From NCBI RefSeq assembly GCF_022662015.1, contig NZ_JAKMCM010000001.1, positions 1,086,575 through 1,150,574 of the forward strand: a stretch of 64,000 nucleotides of DNA, read 5' to 3'. Shown here piece by piece: positions 19,736 to 29,478 of this stretch. This DNA comes from Aestuariivivens sediminicola. Its GTDB lineage: Bacteria; Bacteroidota; Bacteroidia; Flavobacteriales; Flavobacteriaceae. Numbering within the stretch: the first letter of the stretch is position 1; every line of letters starts with the position of its first letter. The notes beneath the pieces were generated by a model that was given only the letters and a program-made list of their open reading frames with translations, had not been told where the DNA came from and did not search any database. The position numbers and the translations under genes were made by a program.

Positions 19736-21586
19736 ATGGGTCAATTAGACGTTTCCAAGCTTTCCAGAACAAAGGATAGAGCAAATTACATTCATCATTT
19801 AGTAAATGATATCAAGGCCCTTGAAATTATGTTAGAACGCGGTATGATTGAGGAGGAACCGATCAGAATTGGCGCAGAGCAGGAATTTTGTTTGGTAAAC
19901 CAACAGTACTCACCGTGCAGCAAATCCTTAGACGTACTCAAGGACATCGATGACTCCCATTTTACGACTGAAATAGGAAATTTTAATTTGGAGGCTAATC
20001 TGGACCCGGTGGTTCTAAACGACAGGTGTTTTTCTTCTCTTCATCAGCAACTAAAAACCTTGATGAAGAAAGCCGATGAGGCAGCACACAAGCATGATTC
20101 TATGATTGTTCTGGCAGGTATTTTACCATCTTTATCGCTTAAAAATGTGAGCTTGGACACCATGACACCCATGCCTCGCTACGAGGTGTTGAATGAAGCC
20201 ATTAAGACGACACGCCGAGAGGATTTTAACATCCATATCAAAGGTGTTGACGAACTAAACCTACTACATGATTCTGTGATGCTCGAAGGCTGTAATACCA
20301 GTTTCCAGATGCACTTACAGGTGGACCCCAACAACTTTATAGATACTTATAACTGGGCTCAGGCCATCGCCGGACCGATACTCAGCGCCTGCACGAACTC
20401 TCCTATTTTGTTTGGTCAGGAGTTGTGGAGAGAAACGCGAATCGCATTGTTTACTCAAAGCATAGACACCAGGACCAACTCTTATGTGCTCAATGAAAAT
20501 CAATCGCGCGTGAGTTTCGGAATTAACTGGCAAACAGGTAGTGTTACCGATATTTTTAAGGATAATATTTCGAGGTTCAGAAGTTTTTTAACCACATCTT
20601 ATATAAAGGACAGTGTGGATATGATTGAAAATGGTGAAATTCCCAGATTGAGAGCACTCGATTTACACAATGGCACTATTTACCCATGGAATCGTGTCTG
20701 CTATGGCATTTCCAGTGGAAAGCCACATTTACGCATTGAAAACCGATATGTACCTTCCGGACCGACGATGGTAGACGAAATAGCAAATATGGTATTTTGG
20801 GTCGGTGTTATGATGGGCAAACCAAAACAATACGATAACATCCACAACATCTGGGAATTTCGGGATGTTAAAAACAATTTCTTTAATGCGGCGCGCTATG
20901 GCATGGCGGCTCAATTTTATTGGAACGGCAAATATGTTTCCAGCTACGACCTGATTTTAAATGAATTATTACCTATGGCTTATAAGGGCCTATACCGCTT
21001 TGGGGTTTCACCTCAAGACGCCGAATATTATTTGAAGATCATCAAAGACAGGGTGAAATCGCATTCAGGCTCTGAATGGGGAATACGGAGCTACAGAAAC
21101 CTATTAAAGACTTACAAGAGGTATGAAGCCATGCAGATCCTGACGGCGCAAATTTATAATAAGCAACAAAAAGGGTACCCTGTGTCGACTTGGCAGATCC
21201 TCAGACCAAATACCGCCGCCATCGTTAATTCCGACAGAACTGTGAAACATATTATGAATACCGATGTGTATTCTGTTGATAAGAAAGATAGCATCGAGCT
21301 GGTATTGCATATGATGCGATGGAAGGACATTCATCATATGCCTGTAACCAATAACGATAAGAAACTTGAAGGTGTGTTGTCATGGAAGGATGTAGAACGC
21401 TACCTGGATAAAAAAGATAAAGAAACGACTTCAGTCAACAAGCTGATGAAAAGAGATATTGTCACCATTGAAGAGGATTGTCCGATTGAGGATGCAAAAC
21501 GGATGATGTCTGAAAAGAATATTAGTTTTTTACCGATTTTAAGACATGGTAAATTAATCGGATTGTTAACCAGCAGCGATTTATAG
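19736..21586 (+). CDS. GCS2-type carboxylate-amine ligase fused to CBS domains
   Basis: The first 500 residues belong to the glutamate-cysteine ligase GCS2 superfamily (EPIRIGAEQEFCLVNQ, the metal-binding ATP-grasp-like core, LRIENRYVPSGPTMVDEIAN). The last 120 or so form a CBS pair (about 515-616: VKHIMNTDVYSVDKKDSIELVLHMM and KRDIVTIEEDCPIEDA), which usually binds adenosine nucleotides. It probably makes a gamma-glutamyl or similar amide, regulated by nucleotide binding; the substrate is unknown. I start at MGQLDVSKL because a TACCTTTA promoter-like element lies just upstream of it, inside the longer frame that begins at 19679. The aspartoacylase-like gene follows after 7 bp. Confidence 0.85.
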   Translation: MGQLDVSKLSRTKDRANYIHHLVNDIKALEIMLERGMIEEEPIRIGAEQEFCLVNQQYSPCSKSLDVLKDIDDSHFTTEIGNFNLEANLDPVVLNDRCFSSLHQQLKTLMKKADEAAHKHDSMIVLAGILPSLSLKNVSLDTMTPMPRYEVLNEAIKTTRREDFNIHIKGVDELNLLHDSVMLEGCNTSFQMHLQVDPNNFIDTYNWAQAIAGPILSACTNSPILFGQELWRETRIALFTQSIDTRTNSYVLNENQSRVSFGINWQTGSVTDIFKDNISRFRSFLTTSYIKDSVDMIENGEIPRLRALDLHNGTIYPWNRVCYGISSGKPHLRIENRYVPSGPTMVDEIANMVFWVGVMMGKPKQYDNIHNIWEFRDVKNNFFNAARYGMAAQFYWNGKYVSSYDLILNELLPMAYKGLYRFGVSPQDAEYYLKIIKDRVKSHSGSEWGIRSYRNLLKTYKRYEAMQILTAQIYNKQQKGYPVSTWQILRPNTAAIVNSDRTVKHIMNTDVYSVDKKDSIELVLHMMRWKDIHHMPVTNNDKKLEGVLSWKDVERYLDKKDKETTSVNKLMKRDIVTIEEDCPIEDAKRMMSEKNISFLPILRHGKLIGLLTSSDL

Positions 21587-21593
21587 TTTATCA

Positions 21594-22754
21594 ATGGCCG
21601 TGAATAGCAGAATCATTAAACAGATTACCGGCTTAAAACCCGGTCCCACCGTGGTGTTCTTTGGCGGCATTCACGGTAACGAACCCTCCGGCGTCTATGC
21701 CTTGGAAAAGGTTCTCGAGCCATTAACCAGGAAGGACATTTCCGGAAACATCTATGCCATAGCAGGTAATCTGCAGGCCCTTGAAAAAAAACAAAGGTTT
21801 TTAAAAGAAGACTTAAACCGCATCTGGACCCCACCACGCATCGACAGCATCACAGATCAAACAGAATTGCATTATGAACACCGGGAACTACATGATCTGC
21901 ATGAATTGTTAAAATCTATTTTACAAGACCATCAAGGGCCCTTCTACTTTTTCGATTTACACACCACCTCGAGTAAAACCTTACCGTTTATTACGATAAA
22001 CGATGCCATTATTAACCGTTCGTTCTCCAAACAATTTCCTGTGCCAATTGTGCTCGGTATTGAAGAATATCTGGAAGGCGCACTTTTAAGTTATATCAAC
22101 CAGATGGGTTATGTTTCACTTGGGTTTGAATCCGGACAACACGACGATATACAGGCTGTACGAAACCATATTGCCTTTATCCATTTGGCGCTTGTCTTTA
22201 CAGGACTTAGGGATCGCGCAGATCTTAAAAAATTCGAGCATTATTTTGAACAATTGAAGTCAGAAGGGGAGTTTGACACCTGCTTTTTTGAGATTATAGA
22301 TTTGCACCGTATTACCGAGAAGGACCAGTTTAAAATGTATAATGGATTTGATAGTTTTCAAAATATTCGAAAGGGAGAAAAAATAGCCGTACATAAAGAA
22401 GGTGTCCTTAAATCGCGTTATAACGGGAAAATATTTATGCCACTGTATCAACAAAAAGGATCAGAGGGCTTTTTCATCATCAGAAGCATTAACCGTGTAT
22501 TTTTAAAGCTGTCGGTCTGGTTACGACAGATACAGGCAGATGGCCTGCTTAAATTCTTGCCGGGTATTGTATGGCACGATAAGAAAAAGGGCATTTTAAA
22601 AGTAGATTTAAAGGTGGCCAAGTTTATGGCCAAGCCCATCTTCCACCTATTAGGCTACAGGAACAAACATATCACCGAAACGAATCTGTTATTATATAAC
22701 AGGGAGCGCGTTGCCAAAACACATATGTATAAAAAGGAGAAGTGGTATCGCTAA
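21594..22754 (+). CDS. succinylglutamate desuccinylase/aspartoacylase-family deacylase
   Basis: The 386-residue protein has the zinc-binding motif GGIHGNEPSG (His and Glu ligands) and the third ligand in FFDLHTTSS, typical of the AstE/AspA branch of M14-like enzymes. About 150 residues at the C terminus do not look like AstE and may form a separate beta domain. It should cleave an N-acyl amino acid or a related amide. It is paired with the GCS2-CBS ligase, which suggests that the two make and break the same kind of amide bond, but the substrate is not known. It ends one base before the stop of the convergent M1 peptidase gene. Confidence 0.88.
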   Translation: MAVNSRIIKQITGLKPGPTVVFFGGIHGNEPSGVYALEKVLEPLTRKDISGNIYAIAGNLQALEKKQRFLKEDLNRIWTPPRIDSITDQTELHYEHRELHDLHELLKSILQDHQGPFYFFDLHTTSSKTLPFITINDAIINRSFSKQFPVPIVLGIEEYLEGALLSYINQMGYVSLGFESGQHDDIQAVRNHIAFIHLALVFTGLRDRADLKKFEHYFEQLKSEGEFDTCFFEIIDLHRITEKDQFKMYNGFDSFQNIRKGEKIAVHKEGVLKSRYNGKIFMPLYQQKGSEGFFIIRSINRVFLKLSVWLRQIQADGLLKFLPGIVWHDKKKGILKVDLKVAKFMAKPIFHLLGYRNKHITETNLLLYNRERVAKTHMYKKEKWYR

Positions 22755-22755
22755 A

Positions 22756-24570
22756 TTAACTTCTGTTATTTCTGAGGTCGATATCGGCCATTAATCCTTT
22801 TGGATCGATTTCAACGGATTGTACAGGTTTTTTGGTCTCGAACGTATACGTTGGATAGGCCCAGGCCCAGTCTTCAAGTTGCGTTGCGCTGGTTGGTTTT
22901 GCCCCACGCATGATGCGCAAAGGGATATAAAAATCCTCACTCGTCCCGTCGGTGTAGGTAACGGTTAGATCTATAGGCATAGGCATTAATCCGATACGCT
23001 CTAAAGTGATGCGCCTTCCCTCAACAGCTTTGACACCATAATCAATGGTATTTGTGGTTTGCGTAAAATCCATTAAATACCAATCGAGCTCTAAACCCGA
23101 CACCTTTTCTGCCGTACGAATGATATCGTTAGGCACCGGATGCGTAAACGCAAAATCCCGGAAGTAATTTTTAATTGTTTTTTCCTGATTTTCCTGTCCA
23201 ATAACATAGGCCAACTGGGCTAAAAACACATAGCCTTTATAGTACGCCGAAATCGAGTAGGCCTGTCTTAAATTAAATCGGTCGGCATGAGTCGTCTGGG
23301 GTTGTTCTTTACCCGACAGAGCTAAAGAACGGTACAAATCGTAAACGCCCTTGGATGTCTGGGAAAAGTCAGTGTTAAAAATATGACTTTCAGCAAGTTC
23401 TCCGAAATATTCGGTAAACCCCTCGTCCATCCAATAATGCTTTAACTCGTTAGTTGCGAGTAAAAATTGAAACCAGGTATGTGCCATTTCGTGAGCGGTA
23501 ACCCCGAACAAGCCTTCAAAAGTACCTTCACCGAGAATTAGAGTACACATCGCATACTCCATACCCCCATCGCCACCTTGAATTAGGGAATACTGGTCGT
23601 AGGGGTAGGGTCCGATATTATTACTGAAAAACTGCATCAGTTCTACCGCTTTCGGCTGCAAATTTTTCCAGTTCTCCAATTTTTCCTTTGTCATGGTGCT
23701 TTTGTAGAAAAAATGTAAAACAGGTCCATCAGGAACCTTTAAGGTGTCATGCCTGTAATCCGGATCGGCCGCCCAGGTAAAATCATGGACATTGGGTGCT
23801 TTAAAATGCCAGGTTAGTGTTTCACCTGCCGGACGATTTACAGTTCCGGTTTCATAACCATGTCCAATCGCGTTGGGGTTTTGCAGATAACCGGTGCCTC
23901 CAACCACATAGTCTTTGTCGATGGTTAATTTCACATCGAAGTTACCCCACACCCCGTGAAACTCCCGTTCAATATAAGGGTCGGCATGCCAGCCTTCAAA
24001 ATCATATTCGGCGAGTTTGGGATACCACTGAGCCATGGATAAGGCCACCCCTTCGTTGTTGTTCCTGCCTGAGCGACGAATTTGTACAGGGACCTGAGCC
24101 TCGAAAACCATATTAAAAACAACGCTTTCTCCGGGTTGAATGGGTTTGTCTAAATCTACCTCCAAAACCGTACCCACTGGTTCATATTTTACATCAATGC
24201 CATTCTGCTTCAGAGAATTCACTTTTATGTATCCAATTTCATCAGGCTTCAGTTTGCTAATTCTATCGCCAATGCGCGAATCAGGAAAGGGCGTCGTTTG
24301 AGAGCGTATATCCATTTCACTTCCCGGCTGAAAGGCATTAAAGTAGAGATGATAATACACTCGGGTTAACTCGTCAGGAGAATTATTGGTATATGTAAGC
24401 TCTTGTTTTCCTTTATATTGATAGTTGTTCACGTCGAAAACAATATCCATTTTGTAATCGACATGTTGTTGCCAATACGCGGGTTTTGTCTTTGTAATCG
24501 TACTATTCTGAGACTTCGAAGCTATTCCGAAGAACATGAAACAAAGCAGGACGTACACGCGGTATCTCAT
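22756..24570 (-). CDS. M1-family metallopeptidase
   Basis: The 604-residue protein has a signal peptide (ending GIASKS) and the gluzincin motif HEMAHTWFQ followed 18 residues later by the Glu in WMDEGFTEYF, so the zinc site is complete. The exopeptidase motif is GGMEYAM, a variant of GxMEN. It resembles aminopeptidase N-like enzymes of Bacteroidota that are exported to the periplasm. It should release N-terminal residues from peptides. It lies 125 bp after the S8 protease gene in the same direction. Confidence 0.92.
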   Translation of the reverse strand: MRYRVYVLLCFMFFGIASKSQNSTITKTKPAYWQQHVDYKMDIVFDVNNYQYKGKQELTYTNNSPDELTRVYYHLYFNAFQPGSEMDIRSQTTPFPDSRIGDRISKLKPDEIGYIKVNSLKQNGIDVKYEPVGTVLEVDLDKPIQPGESVVFNMVFEAQVPVQIRRSGRNNNEGVALSMAQWYPKLAEYDFEGWHADPYIEREFHGVWGNFDVKLTIDKDYVVGGTGYLQNPNAIGHGYETGTVNRPAGETLTWHFKAPNVHDFTWAADPDYRHDTLKVPDGPVLHFFYKSTMTKEKLENWKNLQPKAVELMQFFSNNIGPYPYDQYSLIQGGDGGMEYAMCTLILGEGTFEGLFGVTAHEMAHTWFQFLLATNELKHYWMDEGFTEYFGELAESHIFNTDFSQTSKGVYDLYRSLALSGKEQPQTTHADRFNLRQAYSISAYYKGYVFLAQLAYVIGQENQEKTIKNYFRDFAFTHPVPNDIIRTAEKVSGLELDWYLMDFTQTTNTIDYGVKAVEGRRITLERIGLMPMPIDLTVTYTDGTSEDFYIPLRIMRGAKPTSATQLEDWAWAYPTYTFETKKPVQSVEIDPKGLMADIDLRNNRS

Positions 24571-24695
24571 AAGATCATTATTTATTAGTTTACCATAAAT
24601 GAAAACGCAGCCTCTTTAAAAGAGGAGATGCATCAGGGCATTCAAAACGCTATCGCAAATGACTCTTAAAGCCTACAGCCCTTTCAATAAACTGA

Positions 24696-26303
24696 TTAGT
24701 TTGCTAATCTGGAAGCCAGGATGAGTGCGTTATAAGCATTAACAATTCTGCCAGAACTGCTCAATTCTGAGAATGGTTTTATATTGTTACTATCACCACC
24801 AACAATAACCTTTGTCTTAAGAGGCAATCCGGAATCCATCAAAACTTTCTTTACCTGTGCCGCTGTTAACTTTGGAAAATAAGAACGAATCAAAGCGGCT
24901 ACACCAGCCACAGCAGGAGCTGCCATGGATGTTCCGTTTTTACTATCGTATTCATTTTCAGGTGTGGTGGAATAAATATCAGCACCCGGGGCAAAAACAT
25001 CGACATTCTTTTTACCGTAATTCGAAAAGCTGGCCACCATATTAGAGCCGTATTTTGGACTTAGCGCTCCTACCCTTATGTAATTGTCTGATACTTCCAC
25101 ATAATTTACATTGTCGTCCGGAAAATTAGGTTCTACATCCACATCTTTACTGTCGTTACCGGCGGCATGAACAAACAGGACATCGTTTTTACCTGCATAG
25201 GCAATCGCGTCTCTAACCCAATCGCTGTGGGGGGAATAACTTTTACCGAAGCTGCCATTAATAATTCGAGCCCCGTTATCCACAGCGTATCGGATGGCTA
25301 AAGCAACATCTTTGTCGTATTCGTCACCATTGGGTACCGTTCTTATACTCATGAGTTTCACATTATTGGCTACACCGTTAGCACCCAAACCATTATTGCG
25401 TTCAGCAGCAATTATACCTGCCACATGCGTACCATGACTTTCGCTTTTCTTAACCGGTTTTACATTACCATTACCATAATATTTTGTGCTCATATCGTCC
25501 GGGTCATCCCCATTAACACGGCCCTTGAGGTCTTTATTTAAATTGTAGTCAAGTCGGTCGTTAATGCTTTCAAGACTATTGGATATTTCTTTTAACGCAT
25601 CACTTAAGGCATCTAATCCATTGCTGAACATATAGTTTGCTATTTGGGCGGACATTTTTAAATCTTCATCCTCAGTCTCTATTGCAGCAACCTCCTTTTT
25701 TGTATAATCCTTTTTACCGAAATGCTTTGCAAGGGTCTCATCTGCAAATTTGACCTGTTGGTAAATCTGGTCGTATTGTACTTTTCGTTCAGACCATTTT
25801 TTATACTCCTTTTCGTATTCTGCTTTTGCCGCCGCATATTCGGGATTGCTCGTGTCGCCACTCACTAAAATACGCACCATCTCGAGTTGTTCGTTATAGC
25901 CTTCGCCCAAAAAGTTCCATCCATGGACATCATCAATGTACCCGTTGTTGTCATCGTCCTTACCATTATTCGGAATTTCATCTTCATTGGTCCAAACCAC
26001 ATCGTTCAGATCTTCATGATTGATATCGATACCCGAGTCGATTACGGCCACCGTTACCGATTTTCCTTTTTTATTTTTAATGATTTCGGCGTAGGCTTTA
26101 TCTACACTCATTCCAGGAATGGTATCCTTTAATAAATCCAAATGTCCCCAATTCTGTTGCTCGGCCTCCGTCATTTCGGAAACTTTTAAAGGTGAGGAGT
26201 CAATATTCTCTATGGGCGTAGATATTACAAGTGCTGTACCGCCACAGCTTAGTAAGATTAGGGAGGCCCCAATAACTGTTAAAAATGATTTTATTGTTTG
26301 CAT
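24696..26303 (-). CDS. S8-family subtilisin-like lipoprotein protease
   Basis: The 535-residue protein has a lipobox ending in Cys20 (LLSC) and a complete catalytic triad: Asp89 (VIDSGID), His290 (SHGTHVAGI) and Ser459 (GTSMAAPAVAG), with the oxyanion Asn383 in HAAGND. The distance between Asp and His is about 200 residues because a charged, partly coiled-coil stretch at about 135-285 is inserted; normal subtilases have about 35-60. It should be a cell-envelope serine protease. It starts 14 bp after the MBL-fold gene, forming an operon. Confidence 0.93.
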   Translation of the reverse strand: MQTIKSFLTVIGASLILLSCGGTALVISTPIENIDSSPLKVSEMTEAEQQNWGHLDLLKDTIPGMSVDKAYAEIIKNKKGKSVTVAVIDSGIDINHEDLNDVVWTNEDEIPNNGKDDDNNGYIDDVHGWNFLGEGYNEQLEMVRILVSGDTSNPEYAAAKAEYEKEYKKWSERKVQYDQIYQQVKFADETLAKHFGKKDYTKKEVAAIETEDEDLKMSAQIANYMFSNGLDALSDALKEISNSLESINDRLDYNLNKDLKGRVNGDDPDDMSTKYYGNGNVKPVKKSESHGTHVAGIIAAERNNGLGANGVANNVKLMSIRTVPNGDEYDKDVALAIRYAVDNGARIINGSFGKSYSPHSDWVRDAIAYAGKNDVLFVHAAGNDSKDVDVEPNFPDDNVNYVEVSDNYIRVGALSPKYGSNMVASFSNYGKKNVDVFAPGADIYSTTPENEYDSKNGTSMAAPAVAGVAALIRSYFPKLTAAQVKKVLMDSGLPLKTKVIVGGDSNNIKPFSELSSSGRIVNAYNALILASRLAN

Positions 26304-26317
26304 TAGATAAAATTATA

Positions 26318-27178
26318 TTAATTAAATACTTCTTTAGTTTTAAATGTGTTCTTTAAACTTACACCTTTTTCTGTTTGCTCCACGGTGATTATTTCGTTAT
26401 GCGCATCATGCTCTAGATACAGGTAATACCCTTTGTCGGCTGCAAGATTAAGGAATGCTTCCTTTTCGTTTAAGGTTAATAACGGCCTGGTGTCGTAACT
26501 CATTATATAAGGCAGGGGTAAATGGCCTGCCGTGGGTAAAAGGTCGGCCATAAAGGCAATGGTCTTGTCCTTATAATGAATTAATGGAATCATTTGTTTT
26601 TCGGTATGACCATCGGCTAAAAATATATCGAAGCCCAGTGCTGAATTTTCAATTATATTACTGTTCGACAAAGGCATAAAATGCAATTGCCCACTGTCTT
26701 CCATAGGCAGTAGATTCTCTTTGAGAAAGGATGCCCTTTCTCTTCTGTTAGGCTCAATTGCCCATTCCCAGTGGTTTTTATTGGTCCAAAACCGGGCATT
26801 TTTGAATGCAGGCTCATAACCGGTTCGGTCCTTATTCCACTGAATGCTGCCACCACAATGATCGAAATGCAGGTGGGTCATGAACACATCGGTAATATCG
26901 TCCTTGTGAAACCCATATGCAGCCAATGATTTTTCCAAACTATCATTTCCCCACAAATAGTAATAACCAAAAAATTTATCGGATTGTTTATTGCCCATTC
27001 CCGTATCAATAAGGACTAATCGATTCCCATCTTCAATCAACAAACAGCGTGCCGTTAAATCAATCATATTGTGGGCATCCGAGGGATTGGTTTTTTGCCA
27101 TAAAGACTTTGGCACAACACCAAACATAGCGCCTCCATCAAGTTTAAAATTTCCGGCTTTTATGGGGTATAAGTTCAT
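26318..27178 (-). CDS. MBL-fold metallohydrolase, lactonase-like
   Basis: The 286-residue protein has the metallo-beta-lactamase metal motif THLHFDHCGG, a second-site His in LADGHTEKQ, and a final His in LEHDAHNE. The layout is like the AHL-lactonase/hydrolase branch of the superfamily. It lacks a clear signal peptide and is probably cytoplasmic. It could be a lactonase or an esterase; sequence alone cannot decide. It is the first gene of the unit with the S8 protease. Confidence 0.85.
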   Translation of the reverse strand: MNLYPIKAGNFKLDGGAMFGVVPKSLWQKTNPSDAHNMIDLTARCLLIEDGNRLVLIDTGMGNKQSDKFFGYYYLWGNDSLEKSLAAYGFHKDDITDVFMTHLHFDHCGGSIQWNKDRTGYEPAFKNARFWTNKNHWEWAIEPNRRERASFLKENLLPMEDSGQLHFMPLSNSNIIENSALGFDIFLADGHTEKQMIPLIHYKDKTIAFMADLLPTAGHLPLPYIMSYDTRPLLTLNEKEAFLNLAADKGYYLYLEHDAHNEIITVEQTEKGVSLKNTFKTKEVFN

Positions 27179-27273
27179 AAGGAGCGCAAATTAACAAATA
27201 TCTCTAAAATCAATACGCATGTTAAGAATATATTAAGAGATAATGACGACCAAAAGCTTAAAAAAAAGCAACA

Positions 27274-29478
27274 TCATTTAATTATTGATACGATAACCTC
27301 ACTGAGACGCTTACCGAAGTCCAAAATCGCCTTAATTTCTTTTAAACTTGCCAGGCGCTCTTTAGTAAAAATTAAAATGCCTTTGCCGTTGGATTCTATA
27401 TGGTAGTAGGGGTTGCTTTCAAAAAAATGTATGAGATCGTCATTAAAAAATTGTCGGATGGCGTCTTCGTTATCCCCCAGCAGATAAAACCGTCTCGAAA
27501 AATCGATATGGTCTTCAAAAGGAATATCCTTAAATCCGGCAAAGGCATACATTTTTTCCAAGAACCCCTCTCTATCCAGCGTAAACTCAGGAATCTCTCT
27601 TTTCAGGTTGATATGCAGCATGGTAGCATGTATCACCTCTTTTGCAATAAATTCACCTTCTGTAAATTCGATATCAAACAAGCTTATGGTTTTATCTTTG
27701 TAAGACAGTTCGTTATAAATATGGTTTATGTTCTTGGTATTAAAGAACAAAAAGTCATTTAAAAAATGCACCTGCCTCTGTTTTTTAAAATTATAAAGGA
27801 GACCATAGTCTTTCGCAAGTTCTTCCATGTTGGTTTGCCTGCGGGTTAAGCTATTTTTAATGAGATTCGGAACAGGCAATAATCGTCTTAGCGCAAAAGG
27901 ATGTTTTGAATCGGTATCGTGCATGTCTAATCCAATGACATCAAAATGTCCTCCTCTTTTATAGAACAGGTCCTGATAGCTGTACATGTTTTCCATGACA
28001 GTATGATCTACAAATTCACAAAGAGAAAAATCGACAATAATGTCTTGATTTTCGGGAACAACATCGATATGGCGCTTGAGACGGTAATAATTTAAAAAGC
28101 TGGAAAAGTGCTTCACACTGACATAATAGGTGTTTGTATTTTCCTCCTTGTACATTAAGACGTTTGGCTTTAGTACATTTCTGATAAACAGACCCAGACT
28201 CCTGCTAATACTAACATGAATGATAAAGGTTATTATTACACCGGCTAAAATACCGGTAATTAATCCCACTTTAATGGTAACAAAGAGCGTTACAAAAAAG
28301 ATGACGAGTTGCTCCTTACCAATTGAGAATATTTTCGTAATCACGTTTGGCGAGGCTAATTTATAACCTGTATATACCAGAATAGCCATTAAAGCGGGTA
28401 ATGGTATTCGTGTTAACTGGGTGCTGAATAAAACAATGAACAGCACTAAAAAAACGGAATGAAAAAAATTTGAAGATCGATTTGTGGCACCGTTGTTAAC
28501 GTTCACAGAACTACGAGCGATAACGGTTACCACATTCAGTCCGCCCATAAATCCGCTGCCCACAGTGGCCAGGCCAAGGGCTTTGAGATCCCTGTTTACA
28601 TTAGAACGTCGTTTTTCAGGATCTAATTTATCAACGGCTTTGATACTTAGTAGGGATTCAATACTTGCTATAAGAGTCAGGGCCAAAACACTTCCTAAAA
28701 AGGACAGGCTGACCACTTTACTGAAATCAAGAACGGGAATATCTGAAATGATATGCTGAAGCGTAGGTATACCCGTTATCATATATTCCTGTGCTATGGG
28801 GTTGTGCTCATGTAACACCAGCTCAAAATAATAGCTGAAGGCAATAGATAAGATAACGATCCACATTGGAGCCGGAATGAGCTGTAAATATTTGTTTCGA
28901 AGTTTAGAATAGAACATCATGATCGCCAAACTGGTGATGCCGGCCAGGGAGGCAAAAATAAGTCCTTTAGTTTCATAATGTAAAGCGTCATTAACCGTGA
29001 AGGGGATTTCCAGCAGATAATCCAGGGTGTCTTCTCTTTTAATTCTATGGGCAAGCATAATATGGAACTGTTTTCCCAATATAATCAGGCCAATGGCGGC
29101 CAACATGCCCTGAATGGCTGAAGAGGGAAAGAAATCGGCTAAGGTGCCCATTCTAAAAAAACCGAGAAGAATCAATAAGATTCCGGAAAACATAATAGCC
29201 ACATATGCCGATTCAAGACCTAAGGTGGTAATGGCAATCAGAATAACGCCAACCAGTCCATTTCCGGGTCCTGTAATGGTAATGTGACTGCCGCCTAAAA
29301 CAGAAACGACAATCCCGCCTATGACGGCTGAAATGATTCCCGAAATAGGAGGGGCATCACTAGCCATAGCAAGCCCTAGTCCCAACGGCAAGGCAATCAG
29401 ACTGACCACAAAACCCGAGAAGATGTTTCTTGGTAAGGCTTTAAAAAAGGATTTGATGTTGTTCTTTTTCGGACTCAT
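27274..29478 (-). CDS. SulP-family anion transporter with STAS domain and C-terminal extension
   Basis: The 734-residue protein has 10-12 membrane helices (about 15-430), including the SulP features near the start (SGFVVSLIALPLGLGLAMASDAPP) and GSGFMGGLNVVTVIARSSVNVNNGA. A STAS domain follows (about 445-550, VDFSLCEFVDHTVMENM), then about 180 residues of unrecognised C-terminal sequence. SulP proteins move sulfate, bicarbonate or other anions. The gene overlaps the universal stress protein gene by four bases (ATGA), so the two proteins are made together; bicarbonate uptake is possible in a marine cell but unproven. Confidence 0.9.
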   Translation of the reverse strand: MSPKKNNIKSFFKALPRNIFSGFVVSLIALPLGLGLAMASDAPPISGIISAVIGGIVVSVLGGSHITITGPGNGLVGVILIAITTLGLESAYVAIMFSGILLILLGFFRMGTLADFFPSSAIQGMLAAIGLIILGKQFHIMLAHRIKREDTLDYLLEIPFTVNDALHYETKGLIFASLAGITSLAIMMFYSKLRNKYLQLIPAPMWIVILSIAFSYYFELVLHEHNPIAQEYMITGIPTLQHIISDIPVLDFSKVVSLSFLGSVLALTLIASIESLLSIKAVDKLDPEKRRSNVNRDLKALGLATVGSGFMGGLNVVTVIARSSVNVNNGATNRSSNFFHSVFLVLFIVLFSTQLTRIPLPALMAILVYTGYKLASPNVITKIFSIGKEQLVIFFVTLFVTIKVGLITGILAGVIITFIIHVSISRSLGLFIRNVLKPNVLMYKEENTNTYYVSVKHFSSFLNYYRLKRHIDVVPENQDIIVDFSLCEFVDHTVMENMYSYQDLFYKRGGHFDVIGLDMHDTDSKHPFALRRLLPVPNLIKNSLTRRQTNMEELAKDYGLLYNFKKQRQVHFLNDFLFFNTKNINHIYNELSYKDKTISLFDIEFTEGEFIAKEVIHATMLHINLKREIPEFTLDREGFLEKMYAFAGFKDIPFEDHIDFSRRFYLLGDNEDAIRQFFNDDLIHFFESNPYYHIESNGKGILIFTKERLASLKEIKAILDFGKRLSEVIVSIIK

